A stretch of 64,000 bases of DNA from Chondrosia reniformis (Eukaryota; Porifera; Demospongiae; Chondrillida; Chondrillidae), in the NCBI GenBank assembly GCA_947172415.1, contig OX359199.1:3188001-3252000 (forward strand). Reading direction: 5' to 3'. Below are positions 50,649-60,262 of the stretch, in pieces. The notes below the pieces were generated by a model. It did not search any database. It worked only from the letters and a program-made list of their open reading frames with translations, and was not told the origin of the DNA. Position numbers and translations under genes: made by a program. Within the stretch, counting starts at the first letter, position 1. Each line of letters begins with the position of its first letter.

Positions 50649-51269
50649 CGACTAGTATCTACAACTAGTACATAAAACTAGACCTAAAATTAGTAGATAC
50701 AACTAGTACACACAAGTACTGCATATAACTAGTACATATAACTAGTACATACACATATAACTAGTATATATAAATAGTACATACACTTAGTATATACAAC
50801 TAGGACATACAAGTAATATTTGCAACTAGTACACGCAACCAGTGCGTAAAACTAACTAGAAACTAGTACATGCAACTAGTACATAGAAATAAATAATAAA
50901 ACTCATGAATACAACTAGGATGAACAACAAAACACCAGTACATAGAGCTAGTTCATAGAAAGTGAACATAAAACTACCACATAACACTAGTATATACAAC
51001 TAGTGCACAGCTAGTACAGACAAGTAATATATACAAACAACCAGTACCTACAATTCGTACATAAAATTACTACATGCAACTACAACATACAACTATTAAG
51101 TATACCTAATACTAGTATATACAACTAGTACATAAAACTAGTACATACTCCCAGTGCATAAAATTAGTACATACAACTAGTACACACAAGTACTGCATAT
51201 AACTAGTACATATAACTAGTACATACACATATAACTAGTATATATGAATAGTACATACACCTAGTATAC

Positions 51270-51538
51270 TTTAGAAACAAAAGCCTTAACAGAGAATCTT
51301 GTTACTTCCTGCCTTAGTTAACTTAGGCAAGGAGTATCTGGCTTGGACAACCCTTAGTCCCTTATTTTTTCCCTTCTTCGGATTTTTAGCCAGAAGCCTC
51401 GGCTTTGCCTCTTTCCGGCAGCAGCAGACAGGTGCACATCGGGCCAAATTTGACCGTCATAATAGGAGGAAGTACCTCCATACACAAATCCAACACTGCT
51501 TTCCAGAGGTTGACAGGCAAGGACTGGGACAAGACTAC
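51270..51538 (-). other. 3' region of the R2-type LINE
   Basis: Non-coding stretch between the stop of the endonuclease frame and the 3' junction with the minisatellite. On the plus strand it starts TTTAGAAACAAAAGCC. There is no poly-A tail and no tandem tail repeat at the junction. In R2-group elements the 3' region is what the protein recognises for priming; here I see no specific structure. Confidence 0.7.
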
Positions 51539-52366
51539 TTATCGTCCAGGCCCTAATCCCTCAACAGATAGATGTCGCCTCAATATCCTCACAGCCGTAC
51601 AGAGAACAGTTCTCCGCATGGCTCTCATCACTTCTACTGCACTTTTTGACAACTTTGGAATTCCCCTTAGGTCTTCCAGGAGAGTCTCCACTGTCCCCAA
51701 AGCACCAATTATTATCAGGACTACCTTAATTCGGTAGCCCCTAAATTGTTTCCTCATATCAGCCGCCAGCTTCTGGTACTTTTGGAACTTCTCTTGCCAT
51801 CTTCCATTAATATTGCTGTCAGTAGGAACTGACATTTCAATAATGAAGATGGACTTACCTAGCCGATCCTCAACCACTAAGTCTGGCCTTCTTTCTGCCA
51901 TTTCATCATCTGTAGGGATACTAGGATCCCACAAGATTTTGACAGACCTATTCTCATAGACTGGTTTTGCTTCTAGTTTGTACCAGGGCTCTTCCTGCTT
52001 GAATCCATATTCTTTCAACAGTCTCCACAACACTATCAGTATTGCCCGGTCATGTCTCTCTTTGTAGAGAGAAAATCTTTTGGGCTCACACATGTTCAGT
52101 GTGTGTTTGACTGTTTCCAGAGCCTTGCCACATTCTCTGCACATTAGGAGGCTAGAAGTCTTCAGAATCCTATTTTGGTACCACCTAGTGTGCAGAACAT
52201 CATCTTGGGCTGCGAGAATCAGAGCCTCAGTTTGAGGTCTGAGTCTCCCCTCAGAAAGCCACACATAAGACACCCTATTTGTGACCTGTGTGTGGTATGA
52301 GCCCTGCTGAGACTTTTCGGCTAGGTTACTTTTTAACCTTTCTGGTCTGAGCCTCCCGGAGCTCAC
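51539..52366 (-). pseudogene. R2-type LINE: CCHC finger and restriction-like endonuclease part
   Basis: A 275-codon open segment forming the C-terminus of the LINE protein. Residues 76-93 carry C-x2-C-x8-H-x4-C (CRECGKALETVKHTLNMC), the finger found before the nuclease in R2-group proteins. Residues 145-185 hold the nuclease core: WDPSIPTD, then RPDLVV, then IIEMSVPTD, giving the PD...E pair of the PD-(D/E)xK fold (D162, E177). Further on are KYQKL and VVLIIIGALGT, as usual in the family. The segment is uninterrupted, but it is out of frame with the upstream part by a shift near 52340, so its first few residues (before about AEKSQQG) are not authentic. It would nick the target DNA for priming. 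Confidence 0.85.
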
Positions 52367-53100
52367 GTGCCACTCTCCTCCATTCTCTTACACTACTTTG
52401 TGAGGGATTTGTCCTTAGCCCCATTTCCGGTTCTAGTTCTATTCCGTGGCTTCCCAGTATCAATCTGGCTTCTTTCAAGACAGTCCTCCTTTGCTTTGAG
52501 CACTCCAGCCACTTTTGGTGTTTAACCACAACAGCTGTGAGTGGATGATTGGCAGTATGGAGGTATCTTACCAGATTCACAACAGCCCTGTCGTGATCCA
52601 AAGGAAAACTACAGAGCCCTCTACCACCTTGAAAGCGAGGCAAGTTTACCTTCTCAATGGCAGAGTTATAGTGATGACACTGGTACTTTCTCATGATCTT
52701 TCTCACCAATCGGTCTAGTTTTGGAAGCTCACTTTGTGTCCACTTCAAAACTGGGTAAGAGTATCTCAATAGAGAGGCACACAACATGTTAGAGGCTTCT
52801 GCAGCATTCTTACCATTGAGGTGAGAGCCCAACACTTTGTGGAGTCTCCTCCTCAATTTGTTGATCAAGCAAGCTTTGACCTTGCTGTCATCTACCTCAA
52901 ACTGTTGTTCTAGCCCTAGGTACTTTTAACTAGTACCTTTTTCAAGGCCCCTTATGGATTTTTCACTGTGTTCAGGGTTGTCTGGGACAGTCAGAACCTT
53001 CCCCTTTTGCATGTGAGCTGTTCCACACTTTCTCACTCCAAACCTCATGTCAATGGCATTTGAGGTTTTCTCCACACATTCCATGGCTTCCCTGAATTTA
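52326..53100 (-). pseudogene. R2-type LINE: end of palm and thumb of the reverse transcriptase
   Basis: Continuous frame with a single stop (TAA at 52926-52928, between GTS and KYLGLEQ; probably a mutated tyrosine codon). It starts with PDKFREAMECVEKTSNAIDM and FGVRKCGTAHMQKGK, the segment that follows the catalytic YxDD-type motif, then KYLGLEQ, then a basic thumb (LINKLRRRLHKVL) and SYPVLKWTQSEL...RFQGGRGLCS, typical of this group. It ends at a stop after RKVKK that is caused by a frameshift. The catalytic motif itself is missing at its upstream border (about 53108). Confidence 0.8.
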
Positions 53101-53656
53101 TCAGGCCCTCCAGAACAAGTGTGACATGGTGTTCCTTTCCCCATCATGCCAGAGGGTGTATCCCTTGGTTCTGTTAAGAACTTGGGATATGGGAGCTATG
53201 GCCAGACAAAAGAGGAGTGGCGATAAGGAGTCTCCTTGGAAGAGTCCCCTGTTATATTTAACAGGGGTGCTCCTAACCACCTTCCCCGCAGTCCTCAACT
53301 CAAGCACAGTAGCCCAGTGTTTGGAGAAGAGCTCTATAGACCTCCGGATCCAACCTGGGCACTTGATGGTTTTTAGCACCTTCATCACCCACTTGTGAGG
53401 GACTCTGTCATATGCCATCTCATAATCGGTCCATGCCACACTAGGTGGCTTGCCCATAATTTTGGCATCTAGACCAATTGATTGATCCAGCAGTAGACAG
53501 TCCACACAGCCCCACCTCCCTTTTTCATGGCCCTTTGTGCCATAGGCAAAAGATCATTAGTGTAGGTGTGAGTGAGTAGTTCTGATGCCATGCACGCTGT
53601 GACAGCCTTGTACATTGTGTTGAGACACGCAATAGGTCGGTAGTTGGCTGCACTTT
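53101..53656 (-). pseudogene. R2-type LINE: fingers and first part of palm
   Basis: Two frame segments joined by a shift near 53520. The first gives SAANYRPIACLNTMYKAV, the finger motif NYRPI of LINE reverse transcriptases. The second gives WTDYEMAYDRVPHKW (the palm motif with the first catalytic aspartate) and QGDSLSPLLFCLAIAPIS (the motif that contacts template and nucleotide). It ends at NTMSHLFW, exactly where the family continues into the YxDD-type catalytic motif; instead the frame shifts and runs into a stop. The family match is strong, and loss of function is clear. Confidence 0.83.
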
Positions 53657-53662
53657 TCGGGT

Positions 53663-54307
53663 CTACTTTTTAGGATGAGTAAATTGCGACCCCTTGTAAG
53701 CCAGATCTCCACTCCCCACCCTCCGTAGTACATCTGCCAAGGTAGACTGTGCAGAGGGGAGTGCTTTCCACCAAAAAGTGTGAATGCCATCCGGCCTAGG
53801 GGCTGACCAGCTTTTTGCCTTTTTCAAGGCTTTCCTCAGTTTGGTCTCATCAATGCTATTGGGACCTTCAGAGGGGGTTCTACCCACCCTCTTTTTGGTT
53901 TCCTTAAGCCATTCTTTCACCCCTGGGTCGTCTTTGTTGACCTTACCAACAGTACCTACAATCTTTGTCCAAAAGTCTCTTACTACCTCAATTGAGGGAG
54001 CTTCATTGGAGGTTGGAACATTGCCATTCATCTGGAACTTCCTTTGGGTATTCCAAAGGTTGTTTTGTTCCTGGAATTTCCTGCGTTCAGCCGATCTGCG
54101 CTCTTGTAGGGTCCAGACCCAGAGTTTCCCCAGTGTCTGTTCCCGAGCTCTGATCAGCACATTCAGGTTTAATGAATGGAACTCCCTCCTAAGCTTTCTT
54201 CGGAGTACTTTCTGGCGTTTGGTCATAGGATTATTACTCTGTTGGCGTGCTATTTCCACATCCAACCGGGCAAGCAGTCTTCTAAACCTAAGGCCTTTGG
54301 CCTTCAT
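53663..54307 (-). pseudogene. R2-type LINE: segment before the reverse transcriptase core
   Basis: 214-codon open segment. It is basic at the start (KAKGLRFRRLLARLDVEIAR, then KRQKVLRRKLRREF), followed by VRDFWTKIVG and the pair LRKALKKAKSWSAPRPDGIH and FWWKAL, the conserved K-x-W-x-A-P-G-x-D-G stretch that precedes the fingers of LINE reverse transcriptases (here the glycine is arginine). The true frame continues from the 5' segment through a one-base shift near 54308, and another shift near 53725 ends the authentic part, so the last 20 or so residues of this frame are spurious. Confidence 0.8.
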
Positions 54308-54308
54308 G

Positions 54309-55277
54309 TCACTTATGTATGTGACCTTCCTGTCTCTTACTTCCCTTCTGATTATCTGATTTCCTTCCCTGGTTGCATGGCTGCGATTCGTAGGTTGTTT
54401 TTCCCCTCACAGCCATAGCAACAGAGTAGACCAGGCAGTTCAGGTGCCAGGCCAACCTAGGGCCTTCCTGCCACTCTTTCTCCACCCAATCATTGGCCTC
54501 CTGAAGCAGTGCCATATCAACCTGGTTGAACCGCAACGCCCCACAGGGTTTTCTATAAGAGAAATCTCCAGGTTTCTTTCGGAGACAGGCATCTTTTGCT
54601 TTGCCTAAAAGTTGCATCAGTTGATCATTGCCACTTGTCCTTGGACTAGGATGTTCATTTGTAGGAGTTTCAACAGGGGCTGCAGGCAGCTCACCATTTT
54701 GTTCAGTCACAGCCTGAACTTGGTGAAGCTGACCCTGCCCCTGGGCTCCCACACCTTCCTCCACAGTCTCAGTTAGGGCGGCTAAACCACAAGAATCAGG
54801 TTCCATAAGGTTTAGTCTCGAGAGACCTTGACCTCTTCGGATTCTAGTAATTTTCATAGTTAGCGCTACCTTTGTGGTTTTATGATCTGGCATTTTAGCA
54901 TTCCAAGCCCGGTACAACCGCTCGGCATACCCCTTTTCCATGGGCTTACTTTCTCGGTAGAGCTCCATGAGGATATTATCCCTCTGAAGGTTCCAGATCA
55001 CCCCTTGGATCCTTCTCCTTCTAGAGGCACCTTGCGGTGCATCATTAACCAAATCTAAATCTCGGCTACCAGTTACTTGCAGTACTCCGTCTCCTACCAA
55101 GTTCCTTTTGGCTTGGAAGGCAAGGGTTCGACCGGTCTGAGGCAAATGTGGGTATTTGTTCAGCCATTCCCGCTCTAAACGCTTCTGATAGCCACCTCTT
55201 TTTGGTTCAGATCGCTCATAGCAATCAATTAGTGCCCTAACCATTTCCTCGGTCCATAGGGCTGGTTGGCCCGTCAT
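54309..55277 (-). pseudogene. R2-type LINE: N-terminal part with two Myb-like domains
   Basis: 322 codons from an ATG at 55277. Residues about 5-60 (ALWTEEMVRALIDCYERSEP, then GGYQKRLEREW) and about 92-150 (LQRDNILMELYRESKP, then GYAERLYRAW) are two related Myb/SANT-like helical domains, each with the pattern G-Y-x-x-R-L-x-R/E-x-W. A glutamine-, proline- and serine-rich linker follows, then a helical part (ALLQEANDWVEKEWQEGPRL) that leads into the reverse transcriptase. Myb-like domains in R2-group proteins bind the target site. No CCHH zinc finger is visible upstream. The segment ends at a frameshift-induced stop. Confidence 0.75.
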
Positions 55278-55593
55278 GGGGACGGAAGAAAGACTATTAC
55301 ATTCAGGTACATCTACCTGTGAAGCACCAGTGGTATCACCTATTCTGGTTGACCCAGGGTTTTCTTCACCACTGGTGCACCTAGGCCACAGCCTGTCTTA
55401 AAAATTGTCATTCTCATGGCGCAACGTAACCCAGTGAATCTGCCAGACGGGGGGTTAGCCCATACTGGCAGGGAGGCTGATTTAGCCACAGGATGCCACA
55501 TGAGGGGCTAAGCACCCTGCTCCGTCGGGGGGTTGAACTGGACAATACCCATCCTCTTGTCAGCTCGGAACCACAGCCTCCAATTCCCACGAC
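55278..55593 (-). other. 5' region of the R2-type LINE with an 11-bp inverted repeat
   Basis: GC-richer sequence upstream of the first ATG, containing stop codons in the coding frame. GCACCAGTGGT at 55324-55334 and its complement at 55368-55378 form a hairpin with a 33-base loop just upstream of the start codon. The outer 200 bp have several runs of G or C (for example GACGGGGGGTTAGCCC on the plus strand). R2-group elements often carry structured 5' ends; this could be such a structure or part of a promoter. Confidence 0.6.
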
Positions 55594-55598
55594 TATAC

Positions 55599-56770
55599 AT
55601 ACAACCAGTAAATACAACTAGTTCATACAACTAAAACTATAAATATTATATAGAACTAGTTCAAAGAATGAGAACATAAATCTACTACATTCAACTAGCA
55701 ACTAGTACATAGAACTAATACATACAACTAGTACATACAACTAGTACACACCTAGTACATACAACTAGTACATACAACTAGTACATACAACTAGTACATA
55801 AAACTAGTACACACAGTAGTACATACAAATAGTACACACAACTAGTATATACAACAATTACACAAAATTAGTACATATAATCAGTACTTACACTTACATT
55901 AGTACATATATATAGTACACACACCTAGTACATATATATATTACACACACCTAGTACATAAGACTAGTACACACAACTAGTACTTACAATAATTACATAA
56001 AAATACTACATACCACTAGTATATACAATTAGTACATAGCTAATACATACAACTAGTACATACAATTAGTACATAACAAGTACATACAAGTAGTACATAC
56101 ACATAGAACAAATAATTAGTGAATATAATTAGTACATACAAATAGTACATGAAATTAGTACATACAAATTGTTCAAAAAGGTAGTACCTACAACTTGTAC
56201 TTACCTAGTACCCACTATAACTAGTACCATAAAAAACCTAAAACTATTACATACAAATAGAATATACATCTAGTTACTAGTACATACAACTAGTACATAC
56301 AATTAGGTCATACAACTAATAACTACAACCCGTACATTCAGCTAGAATAAACAACTAGTGCATATAATTAGTACATACAACTACTTACTAGAACATATAT
56401 ACTACTAGTACATACAACTAGTACATATAACAAGTACATACAACTAGCACATACAACTAGTACATACAACTAGCACAAACAACTAGTACATACAACTAGT
56501 AGTAAATACAACTAGTACATACAACTGGTACATAAAACCCACAAGTAGTAAATATAACTAGTACGTAAAACAATTACACACAACTAGTATATACAACTAG
56601 TACGTATACCTACAAAAAATAGTATGTACGACTAGTACATACAGATAATTACGAGGACATACAACTAGTACATACAACTTCTACATACAACTAGGACAGA
56701 GCACTTGTACATAGAACTAGTACATAGAACTAGTACATACAACTACTCAGTAGTACATACAACTAGTAAA
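55599..56770 (-). repeat. 13-bp minisatellite array between the two retroelements
   Basis: Reverse-orientation 13-bp family in more regular form (ACTAGTACATACA), ending where the AT-rich TATCCCATA minisatellite begins. No gene seen. Confidence 0.93.
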
Positions 56771-57633
56771 TCCCATAATATTTGCCAAATATATCCCATA
56801 ATATAAGCTATAGCCTTAGCCCAATATATCCCATAGTTTTTGCCCAATATATCCCATACGTTACCGAATATATCCCATAGTTTTGCAAATATATCCCACA
56901 ATTAATGCCAAATATATCCCATACTTTTGCCTTGTAAATACCTCAGTTTTTGCTTAATATATCCAATGTACCAGTATATCTTCTCCCATGGCTTTGCAAA
57001 TATATCCCAAAGTATATCCCATAATTTTTTCCTATATATCCCATAATGTTGCCTAAACATCCATTAGTTTTGTTAAATATATCCAATGGAACAGTATATC
57101 CCATAGTTTTGCCAAATATATCACCCAATATTTGACCAATATATCCCATAATATATCCCATAATTTTTGCCCAATATTTCCCATAGTTTTTCCAAATATA
57201 TCCCATCATTTTGCCAAAATATATCCCATTTTTTTCCAAATATATCCAACAACTTTTACAAAATATATGCCAAAATATAACCTACACCCTCAGCCCAATA
57301 TATTCCATAGTTTTTGCAAATATATCCCATAGTTTTTGACAAATATATCCCATAATTTTGCCTAATATATACCTGTTTTTGCTTAATGTGTCCAATTATT
57401 TACAAATATTGCCAATTATATCCCTTAATATAACCCGCAGATTTACCCAATATACCCCTTAGTTTTCGTCAAATATATCCCACACTATATCCCATAATTT
57501 TTGTCCTATATATCCCATAATTTTGCTAATATAACCCTTAGTTTTTCTTAATATATCCAATGGACCAGTATATCCCATAGTTTTGCCAAATATATCCAAC
57601 AATTTATAACTAATATATACCATAATATAACCC
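56771..57633 (+). repeat. AT-rich minisatellite with TATCCCATA core, left block
   Basis: Irregular tandem repeat with units of about 20-27 bp built on AATATATCCCATAGTTTTGC. A longer variant with CCAATGGACCAG or CCAATGTACCAG recurs near 56962, 57084 and 57560, so there is a loose higher-order pattern. Open frames across it encode only repetitive tyrosine/isoleucine/glycine strings. The last 160 bp (57478-57633) are matched by the block on the other side of the Penelope-like element. Confidence 0.88.
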
Positions 57634-57760
57634 TTAATGAAAAATCTAAGATACCATTTTCTTACATGCTATATGCCTATTCTGTAAAAAGAGCCTACAG
57701 GGGAACTAAACCTAAAGAGAGCTTTAGATGAAGATACAGTAGTCTTTTCTTCCTTCTTTT

Positions 57761-57824
57761 CCCTTCTTTCATTTTCTTCTCCACTGGGTCATCCCTTCTT
57801 TCATCTTCTTCTCCACTGGGTCAG
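57761..57824 (-). repeat. 32-bp tandem duplication in the Penelope-like 3' region
   Basis: The stretch starting CCCTTCTTTCAT at 57761 is repeated at 57793 with one or two changes. Each copy ends with CTCCACTGGGTCA, so the 3' strand of the hammerhead stem I exists twice. Only the inner copy is joined to the ribozyme core. Confidence 0.85.
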
Positions 57825-57869
57825 ACAGCCGTTTCTGGGAATTCCACCCTTCATCAGTGATCCTGGGAG
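57811..57869 (-). ncRNA. Candidate type I hammerhead ribozyme
   Basis: On the minus strand, CTGATGA (57851-57857) is followed by GGG/CCC (stem II, loop TGGAATT), GAAA (57832-57835), a two-base-pair stem III (AC, loop GGCT, GT) and the cleavage triplet GTC (57824-57826). Stem I is TCA/TGA next to the core, an internal loop, then CTCC/GGAG. Hammerhead ribozymes with very short stem III are known from Penelope-like elements, and this one lies at the expected place, downstream of the reverse transcriptase. Stem II is short and has an A-A mismatch next to the core, so activity may be reduced. Confidence 0.6.
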
Positions 57870-58118
57870 TCTTTGTCTTTTTCTTTCTCTTGATCTTCTG
57901 TGAATCCTTGGCTCACTATGCTAAATCTAGGGGCCTTATATACACTATTTTGGCACCAAAAGTTAAATAAGGTGTTAACTAAGACACATGATGAAATTTA
58001 ATTTTATGAAAGGAATGTAGGTCCAATTAACTTTTATGAATTAATTATAAATCTATTAGTAATCTTGCTTGTACAGGTAAAACAGACTCAGCATAACTAT
58101 AGACACAAGTAGGACATA
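57870..58118 (-). other. Penelope-like element 3' non-coding region
   Basis: AT-rich sequence between the stop codon and the hammerhead candidate, with no open frame of note. I see no second ribozyme core or clear polyadenylation arrangement in it. Confidence 0.6.
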
Positions 58119-60212
58119 TTACGTAAGTCTACCCTTAGGTCTTCTAGTAGTAACATTTCTTTGGAGGTGGGGTAACACAATATGGGGTAACACAAGACAG
58201 TCCTTAAGCATACTAGCTACTTTTTGCTTATACTTGATTCTAACTAGAGGCTGCCGGGATAGGAAGGTTTTAAAGGTTGATTTTAGCTTAAAGTATTTGT
58301 AACCCTGCTTAATAAGCCTACTGCATAACTGCAAACTTTTAGCCTGAAAACTGGAGAAGTCACTACATATTCTAGAATACCTAATTAGTTGTGAAATAAA
58401 GACACCATAGGCTGGGGTATTAGGAATATTACTATCTAAATGGGGGAAGTTTACTATATCAAAGTTAAAGTCCTCTCGCTTATCATATACTTTAGTGATA
58501 AATTGATTGTTAGTAATGGTTATATCTAAGTCTAAAAAGGGGGATTTTTTAGGGTTGGTATTTGTCTTTTTAAGAATAAGTTCTTTGGGGTAAATATCAC
58601 TAATTGACAGTTCAAAATCCTTGTTGTTAATACATAAAAGGTCATCAATATACCTATAAGTATTGGAAAATTTAATAGCTAGGGTGATGTTATCCTTAAG
58701 TAGTCCTTTCATAAACTCATACTCATAGGCAAACAAAAAAAGGTTAGCAACTACAGGGGCACAGTCAGTACCCATAGGGATACCTACACATTGCTTAAAT
58801 ACAGAACCGTCTACACATACATAAATGTTGTCAATAAGGTAATTAAAGAGCTCTACTAAATGAACAGCTGTGACTGCTTTATTGGAGACATTGTTAGACC
58901 AAAAGGCTTTATCCTGACAGACTTCTATATATTGGGACTTTCTACAGGTATAGGCACTATGAATTAGGTTAGTAATCTTATCTTTTAGTAGATTATGGGG
59001 GATCGCTGTATATAATGTAGAAAAATCAAAACTAGCTAGCTGGGCTTTTCTAGTGGGTATAGACCTAAGACTATCTAAAACTTCTAGTGAGTTTTCTACT
59101 ATCCAAAAGGCATTAACACCAGTATTCCTATATATACCTAGGCAGTATTCTCTAAAATGTTTGAGAATTAGTCTGAGTGCCGAATTTAGAAATCTAGAAA
59201 GGGGTTTGGTAGTACATTGGTGAGAGGCGGCTATGAATCTGTAGCTGTAAGGGTTCTTATGTAGCTTAGGCATCCAGTAAAAAGAGGGAAGGTTACACCA
59301 GTCTGGTTTAGGTTCTAAGTTCTCTAGTTTTAAGAAATCTATGTGTTTCCTAATTAACTGTTGGGGTTCTACTGTACATTTAGCATAAGTGGAGGTACTG
59401 CCTAGTTCTTCATTAATAATTTGTCTATAGTAGGACTTACATATAAAAATTATATTATTAGAGGCCTTATCGGCAGGGGCTATAACATACTTATCATGTA
59501 GGTCTGCTAAGAATTTCTTAATTTTAGGGCAAGTAAGGGTCTTCTTGGCTACTGAGGATTTGGTATACGATTTAGACAGCTTAGAGATCCTATCATTCAT
59601 TTTCTTAAGTACAGCATTTTCCCACTCACTAAATACAGAAGTAGATACATTTTCTCTACGGGCCCAGGTAATGTTATATTTTCTAAGACCTTCCTTACAC
59701 ATTTTTAAAGCAGTTACCCAATTAAAGTTATTAGGTTCTCTAAATTTTGGTCCTTTCTTAAGAAGTTTTCTAAGTTTTGGGTTACTAACAATACGTAGAT
59801 CACCTGTTAAAACATGGCCTAGGGGCTTGTAAATGAAGGGGGACTTGTGACACTCACATGGTTCTGGTTTTCTAAAGACATCTGACTTAGAGGTTTGTGA
59901 AAAGTTAAAGATTTGAGGTCCTATTGGTTGGGTATACTTATATACGACACATGGGGGCTCTTTGTTTTGTATAAAGGGTGGGACAGTTTCTAACACTAAC
60001 TTTTGGTTTAAGATACCTGAGAGGCCTATTTTTTCTACACCTTTATTATGAAACACGATTTTAAGAAACCCTTCTGGACTTGTCGTTTTCGTTGGGTGTT
60101 TGGGAAGGCTGGCTGAAGCGCGTGCTTTAATAACGTCTTTAATCATTAGCATAAGTCTAAGCGGAAAAGGTGTTTCTGGGGTATCGATGAGACATTGTAC
60201 CGAGTTTAACAA
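58119..60212 (-). CDS. Penelope-like reverse transcriptase, intact frame
   Basis: 697 open codons without a stop. The first ATG in frame is at residue 21 (60152); the frame is also open further upstream to about 60262, so the natural N-terminus is probably lost. Residues 119-133 hold CECHKSPFIYKPLGHV and then TGDL, a Cys/His motif seen in Naiad/Chlamys-type Penelope-like proteins, followed by KGPKFREP. Residues 244-256 have IAPADKASNNIIF. Catalytic motifs: FDFSTLYTAIPHN (D396), GIPMGTDCAP (478-486), YIDD (521-524), then SPFLDLDI and QGYKYFKL in the thumb. These retroelements use this enzyme to copy their RNA at a nick or chromosome end. Without a GIY-YIG endonuclease it may depend on existing ends. 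It is the only intact long frame here, suggesting recent insertion. Confidence 0.92.
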   Translation of the reverse strand: MLNSVQCLIDTPETPFPLRLMLMIKDVIKARASASLPKHPTKTTSPEGFLKIVFHNKGVEKIGLSGILNQKLVLETVPPFIQNKEPPCVVYKYTQPIGPQIFNFSQTSKSDVFRKPEPCECHKSPFIYKPLGHVLTGDLRIVSNPKLRKLLKKGPKFREPNNFNWVTALKMCKEGLRKYNITWARRENVSTSVFSEWENAVLKKMNDRISKLSKSYTKSSVAKKTLTCPKIKKFLADLHDKYVIAPADKASNNIIFICKSYYRQIINEELGSTSTYAKCTVEPQQLIRKHIDFLKLENLEPKPDWCNLPSFYWMPKLHKNPYSYRFIAASHQCTTKPLSRFLNSALRLILKHFREYCLGIYRNTGVNAFWIVENSLEVLDSLRSIPTRKAQLASFDFSTLYTAIPHNLLKDKITNLIHSAYTCRKSQYIEVCQDKAFWSNNVSNKAVTAVHLVELFNYLIDNIYVCVDGSVFKQCVGIPMGTDCAPVVANLFLFAYEYEFMKGLLKDNITLAIKFSNTYRYIDDLLCINNKDFELSISDIYPKELILKKTNTNPKKSPFLDLDITITNNQFITKVYDKREDFNFDIVNFPHLDSNIPNTPAYGVFISQLIRYSRICSDFSSFQAKSLQLCSRLIKQGYKYFKLKSTFKTFLSRQPLVRIKYKQKVASMLKDCLVLPHIVLPHLQRNVTTRRPKGRLT

Positions 60213-60262
60213 ACGATGAAGGTGTCGAGCTGGTAATGCAAAAGTATCGCGTATAATGTTTG

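Larger units (their letters stand above)
41607..51264 (-). repeat. 13-bp minisatellite array, right arm, inverted
   Basis: Reverse-orientation 13-bp family (TACATACAACTAG). Recurrent longer variants include ACCTAGTACCTAGTATAAC, the complement of variants seen at 14860 and 16345 in the left array. The part from about 43051 to 45190 is duplicated at 61784-64000. Chance minus-strand frames of 66-67 codons near 48844-49123 are products of the repeat. No gene was found in 9.6 kb. Confidence 0.95.
51265..55598 (-). mobile_element. R2-superfamily LINE with restriction-like endonuclease, decayed
   Basis: Non-satellite insert 51270-55593 (4.3 kb) flanked by TATAC on both sides (51265-51269, 55594-55598), a possible 5-bp target duplication. 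On the minus strand it has, in order, a 5' region, two Myb-like domains, a reverse transcriptase, a CCHC finger and a restriction-like endonuclease, then a 3' region. This order defines the R2/R4/NeSL group of LINEs, in which target-primed reverse transcription is started by a C-terminal PD-(D/E)xK nuclease. The frame is broken by about six frameshifts (near 54308, 53725, 53650, 53520, 53108, 52340) and a stop at 52926-52928. It is nearly full length yet inactive. The exact clade is not assigned. Confidence 0.9.
57634..60262 (-). mobile_element. Penelope-like retroelement, probably 5'-truncated
   Basis: Non-satellite insert within the TATCCCATA minisatellite, carrying one intact reverse transcriptase frame (58119-60212) and about 480 bp downstream of it with a candidate hammerhead ribozyme. 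Upstream the frame stays open to about 60262 without a methionine and then meets the minisatellite, so the 5' end appears cut off. A GIY-YIG endonuclease is not visible at either end. No target duplication could be defined in the repetitive flanks. Confidence 0.88.

Noticed and set aside
53126..54418. Plus-strand frames of 60-191 codons inside the R2-type LINE
   Set aside because: They are antisense to the clearly recognisable reverse transcriptase and have no features of their own.
56943..57332. Frames of 98 and 66 codons in the TATCCCATA repeat
   Set aside because: Purely repetitive glycine/tyrosine/isoleucine or proline/isoleucine strings on opposite strands of an AT-rich minisatellite.
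59545..59832. 95-codon plus-strand frame in the Penelope-like gene
   Set aside because: It is antisense to the intact reverse transcriptase frame.
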